A stretch of 64,000 nt of DNA from Photobacterium gaetbulicola Gung47 (GTDB lineage Bacteria; Pseudomonadota; Gammaproteobacteria; Enterobacterales; Vibrionaceae): contig CP005973.1 of the NCBI GenBank assembly GCA_000940995.1, forward strand, positions 1,922,001 to 1,986,000, given 5' to 3'. Below, piece after piece: positions 61,042 to 64,000 of the stretch (position 1 is the stretch's first letter; each line of letters opens with the position of its first letter). The notes under the pieces are model-generated. The model had not been told where the DNA came from. It searched no databases and saw only the letters and a list, made by a program, of their open reading frames with translations. A program made the translations under genes and the position numbers.

Positions 61042-61188
61042 TCACTCCTTGGTGTCATGCTTGCAGTTCGGCGGGGTTAAGTGCCCTCCCCCGGTCCACT
61101 CGAGGTAGCCGAAAATTGTTGCGACTAGGGCGCATAGTGTCGCCATCGCAATAATAAAGGCATCAATGGACCAATAACCCGTAAGCAT
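61042..61188 (-). CDS. 48-residue single-span membrane peptide
   Basis: Reading the complement from the ATG at 61188 gives 48 codons ending in a TGA two bases before the EamA start. AAGGGGAAG precedes the ATG. One membrane segment covers about residues 6-29 (WSIDAFIIAMATLCALVATI), then a hydrophilic tail with GYLEWTGGGHLTPPN. Its coupling to the transporter genes suggests a small accessory subunit. I know no family for it. Confidence 0.62.
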   Translation of the reverse strand: MLTGYWSIDAFIIAMATLCALVATIFGYLEWTGGGHLTPPNCKHDTKE

Positions 61189-61392
61189 GAGCTTCCCCTT
61201 CAGTTGATGTGGATGAACTCGATATATCGCCAGCTGATATATTCTGATTACTCAATATAGTGGCGTTTGGAAGGGAATAAACCAGTGAAAACCTGCTGTA
61301 AAATTGCTGATTGCTGCCCTAGGTAGCCGGATGTGATTTTGGTTGGAAACAACTCAATTTAATGGGGCTCATGCGTGCAAAACGAGAACGAG

Positions 61393-61426
61393 AAAAAGCC
61401 CGACGGTGCGGCCGCCAGGCTTTCTG
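61393..61426 (-). terminator. terminator of the MFS gene
   Basis: On the minus strand AAAGCCTGGCGG-N5-CCGTCGGGCTTTTTC, with two wobble positions. It lies just past the MFS stop and is a near copy of the terminator at 55612. Confidence 0.8.
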
Positions 61427-61443
61427 GTGTATAGCTGTGATTG

Positions 61444-62661
61444 TTAAACCACTTGCGTGGTATCCGCTACCACCTTGTTGGTTTGCTTAGCGTCGCGGCT
61501 TAGCGTTTTACGATCCAGATGGCCACTCAAGCGGGTTAGCAGCAAGGCAACAATCACAATCGCAGCACCGGCCCAAGGGGTATGCATCAGGCCAGCTTGG
61601 GCGACAATGTGGCCACCGCCCCATGAACCCAAGGCAATACCGATGTTGAAGGCCGCGATGTTAAGGCCAGAGGCGACATCGACTGCATCCGGGCTGACTT
61701 TCTCTGCCAGTTTGACTACGTAAACCTGCAGGCCCGGTACGTTACCGAAGGCAAATGCTCCCCAAACCAAAATGGTTGCGACAGCAGCAATCGGGTTGTA
61801 CGCGGTCACACTGAATACCAGTAAGACTGCCGCTAGGCCGGTGAAAATAATGGTCAGGGCTTTGATTGGGCCCATCTTGTCGGCCATTTTACCGCCCCAG
61901 ATATTACCGATAGCCACAGATACCCCGTATACCAGCATGATCAGGCCAATGGCACCGGCGTTGAAACCAGACACATCTTCCAAAATAGGTGCCAAATAGG
62001 TAAAGGCGGTGAAAGTACTGCCATAGCCGAGTGCTGTGATGGCATATACCAGCAGCAGGCGAGGCTGGGTCAATACTTTAAGTTGCGACGATAGCTTGGC
62101 CGCTGGTGGCTGCTTGAGGTTGCCAGGGACCAATAATGCACTGCCAATCAGGGCAATTAGGCCAAGCAGGGCAACAATTAAGAAGGTTGCCTGCCAGCCA
62201 AAAGTCTGGCCGATATAGGTACCCAATGGGACACCGGTTACCAGGGCCACCGTCAGGCCGGTAAACATGATCGCTATGGCACTGGCGGCTTTTTCTTTCG
62301 ATACCAGCCCGGTGGCGATGGTCGAGCCAATGGAGAAGAACACCCCGTGGGCCAGGCCTGTTAGGATACGTGCCAAGACCAGGGTGTTATAACCCGGGGC
62401 CTGCCATGCCAGTAAGTTACCGGCAACGAACAGGCTCATGACCGATAACAGAACCACCTTGCGGTTCCATTTGCCGGTCAGGGCAGTCAGTACCGGGGCG
62501 CCAACGGCGACACCCAGGGCATATAAACTCACCAGCAGGCCGGCAGAAGGTAGTGACACATTGAGGTCGGCTGCCATGGTTGGGATCAAGCCCACGATGA
62601 CGAATTCTGTGGTTCCGATAGCAAAGGCGCTTAGCGTCAATGCCAATAGTGCTAAAGGCAT
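61444..62661 (-). CDS. MFS transporter, AraJ/sugar-efflux (DHA1) type
   Basis: 405 residues from the ATG at 62661. Twelve membrane segments follow, starting LALLALTLSAFAIGTTEFVI, the phrase typical of AraJ/YdhP/Cmr-type exporters. Motif A-like residues (ALTGKWNRKVVLL) follow TM2, and LARILTGLAHGVFFSIG is TM4. It should pump small drugs or arabinose-like sugars out across the inner membrane using the proton gradient. The gene diverges from a LysR regulator, with a 16-bp tandem repeat between them. Confidence 0.9.
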   Translation of the reverse strand: MPLALLALTLSAFAIGTTEFVIVGLIPTMAADLNVSLPSAGLLVSLYALGVAVGAPVLTALTGKWNRKVVLLSVMSLFVAGNLLAWQAPGYNTLVLARILTGLAHGVFFSIGSTIATGLVSKEKAASAIAIMFTGLTVALVTGVPLGTYIGQTFGWQATFLIVALLGLIALIGSALLVPGNLKQPPAAKLSSQLKVLTQPRLLLVYAITALGYGSTFTAFTYLAPILEDVSGFNAGAIGLIMLVYGVSVAIGNIWGGKMADKMGPIKALTIIFTGLAAVLLVFSVTAYNPIAAVATILVWGAFAFGNVPGLQVYVVKLAEKVSPDAVDVASGLNIAAFNIGIALGSWGGGHIVAQAGLMHTPWAGAAIVIVALLLTRLSGHLDRKTLSRDAKQTNKVVADTTQVV

Positions 62662-62706
62662 AGTCTTTCTCTCTATTGATGTAATCAAACCGCCGCTACG
62701 ACCTTG

Positions 62707-62738
62707 TTTAAGGTCTCAAGGTTTTAAGGTCTCAAGGT
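62707..62738. repeat. perfect tandem duplication of a 16-bp unit
   Basis: TTTAAGGTCTCAAGGT occurs twice head to tail (62707-62722 and 62723-62738), about 45 bp before the MFS start. It may be an operator pair or a recent slippage product. Confidence 0.8.
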
Positions 62739-62892
62739 TTTCAGCTTTATCGCTAACCCTTCGCGGCACTCTCTCTGTTGGCAGGCATTATTCAAAAAAA
62801 CGCTATTTCCAAAAACAGCACCTTTTACAAATGATTTTTGCTATAAATGAAAAAATGCGAAGGTGATAACAAATGTTGGAAGGAAAGGGGTC

Positions 62893-63774
62893 ATGCTAAC
62901 GCGCTCTGATGATTTGGAAATTTTACTGACCGTGGTCGATAGCGGCGGCTTTTCTGCGGCGGCCGAGGCGCTGGATATCCAGGTCGCAAGGGTCTCCCGG
63001 GCGGTGAGCAAGGTCGAGAAACAGCTCGGTGTGTCTATTCTCAATCGTACTACCCGTAGGGTAGAGCTGACCGATGAAGGGCGGCAGTTCATCGAGACGG
63101 TGAGGGTGGGCTTGCAGCATATCCAGCAAGCCGAGGAAGACATCATGCAGCGCGGTGAGTTGCCCAAAGGAAGGCTAAGGGTCGATGCGGCCAGCCCGTT
63201 TGTGTTCCACCAGCTGATCCCGTTGATCCAGCCTTTCAAGGAGGCATATCCGGAAATCGAGCTGGAGCTGACGTCCAATGAAGGCTTTGTTGATTTGCTG
63301 GAAAAGCGCACTGATGTGGCGATCCGCATCGGCAAGCTGGAGGATTCCACCTTGCATGCCCGGCCACTCGGCAGGAGCCCGCTGTATATCGTTGCTGCGC
63401 CGGAATACCTGGCCAAGCGCGGGATCCCCAAGCAGGTCAATGAACTTGGCCAGCATGACTTGATCGGTTTTGCCGGGGCCAAGATCCTCAATCGCTGGCC
63501 GCTCAAAGGGTTGGATAGCATCACGCCTTCAATGATCTCGAGCAACGGCGAAACCGTCCGCCAGCTGGTGCTGGCGGGCAATGGTATCTCATGCCTGTCG
63601 GGCTTTATGGTCAACAAAGATTTGGCGGAGGGGCGCTTGGTCTCTTTGCTGGAATCGGAGAAGCTAGCCAATACCGGCCGCGAGCAGGTTAATGCCGTAT
63701 TTTATAAGTCATCCTCGGTTGCAAGGCGGATCTCGGCCTTCATTGATTTCATCCAGCCGCAGCTGGCGTTGTAG
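62893..63774 (+). CDS. LysR-family transcriptional regulator
   Basis: 293 residues from the ATG at 62893, chosen for the AAGGGG before it; an ATG-like start at 62863 adds ten. The helix-turn-helix is at 10-60 (GGFSAAAEALDIQVARVSRA, LGVSILNRTTRRVELTDEG). The effector domain includes RLRVDAASPFVFHQLIPLIQ and the DVAIRIGKLEDSTL phrase. It is the CrgA/YafC-like branch. It diverges from the MFS exporter, its most likely target. Confidence 0.9.
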   Translation: MLTRSDDLEILLTVVDSGGFSAAAEALDIQVARVSRAVSKVEKQLGVSILNRTTRRVELTDEGRQFIETVRVGLQHIQQAEEDIMQRGELPKGRLRVDAASPFVFHQLIPLIQPFKEAYPEIELELTSNEGFVDLLEKRTDVAIRIGKLEDSTLHARPLGRSPLYIVAAPEYLAKRGIPKQVNELGQHDLIGFAGAKILNRWPLKGLDSITPSMISSNGETVRQLVLAGNGISCLSGFMVNKDLAEGRLVSLLESEKLANTGREQVNAVFYKSSSVARRISAFIDFIQPQLAL

Positions 63775-63890
63775 ACTTATACCCAATCCACACCTAGAAC
63801 GGATAGTGGTTGAAAACATCCTCAATCATTTTTTTAGGGGAGCGCCATTTTCATCGTCATCCAAGCCGTTGACTCGGGCATAGGTGCGAA

Positions 63891-63911
63891 GCCCTGAGCC
63901 CTGAGCCCTGA
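63891..63911. repeat. 7-bp tandem repeat, three copies
   Basis: GCCCTGA repeated three times without change, just past the stop codon of the gene cut by the window end. It is a short slippage-type repeat. Confidence 0.8.
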
Positions 63912-63915
63912 GTCT

Positions 63916-64000
63916 TTATAACATCTGCTCACTGGTCACCAGCTCAACTCGGGTCGAGACCGCATGTAAGGCGATGTTGTGGATCATCTCATCGACTGTG
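63916..64000 (-). CDS. 3' end of an unidentified gene, cut by the window edge
   Basis: The minus strand reads 27 residues to a TAA at 63916-63918: VDEMIHNIALHAVSTRVELV, then TSEQML. The frame is open to the window end and well coded. It is too short to identify. Confidence 0.5.
   Translation of the reverse strand, partial: TVDEMIHNIALHAVSTRVELVTSEQML

Noticed and set aside
63891..63911. GCCCTGA triplication as the start of a CRISPR or large repeat array
   Set aside because: Only three 7-bp units without spacers; it is simple slippage.

Overview
This window reads as the replication-origin region of the second chromosome (chromosome II) of a member of the Vibrionaceae. The evidence is a complete rctB initiator gene (44.1-46.1 kb), an upstream origin with six RctB-type 12-mer iterons at an exact 23-bp period, a parA2-parB2 operon, five parS2-type palindromes, and a VqmA/VqmR-type quorum-sensing locus. 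All of these are trademarks of the family. The base composition is close to balanced and several genes are not the usual Vibrio set, so I lean to Photobacterium, Grimontia or Enterovibrio rather than a classical Vibrio. The genus is inference only.

Layout. 0-9.6 kb: the start of an M20 amidohydrolase with a divergent LysR regulator, a solitary acetate kinase, a LysR/Rossmann-protein divergent pair, an AraC regulator, a CatB-like acetyltransferase, a YieH-like HAD phosphatase and a Sel1-repeat membrane protein. 9.8-18.4 kb: yiaW-yiaV, a secreted subtilase with discoidin-like domains, sdaA, an outer-membrane porin and a secreted GH19 chitinase. 18.8-26 kb: a proline-use block (putP, a detached C-terminal PutA domain, putA, an AraC regulator) ending in a cluster of RctB 12-mers plus one 39-mer-like site about 18 kb from the origin. 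26-35 kb: an AEC transporter, vqmR-vqmA, a 57-residue protein, pdxH, a DctB-DctD pair whose DctD has lost its ATPase and sigma54 signatures, and a degenerate GGDEF-EAL protein. 35-46 kb: a FapA/DUF342 protein, an unknown 134-residue protein, ycdX-tmcA, parB2, parA2, ori2 and rctB, with parS2 sites in the gaps.

46-64 kb: a patatin-like two-domain outer-membrane protein, a candidate small RNA, a uracil-DNA-glycosylase-like protein, an unknown 338-residue protein, an RND efflux pair, a small unknown protein, then a possible guanidino-compound cassette. The cassette has a vertebrate-type arginine:glycine amidinotransferase, an AraC regulator, a 67-residue protein, a sodium:solute symporter, an EamA exporter and a 48-residue membrane peptide. 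An MFS exporter with a divergent LysR regulator and the 3' end of one more gene close the window.

How the parts work together. RctB, the iterons and ParAB2/parS2 form the replication and segregation module of the chromosome. The distal iteron cluster probably titrates or inhibits RctB and may also touch transcription of the two genes flanking it. The proline genes form one minus-strand set headed by their likely regulator. VqmA would activate VqmR from a recognisable palindrome. No transposase, prophage, CRISPR array, rRNA or tRNA gene was recognised.
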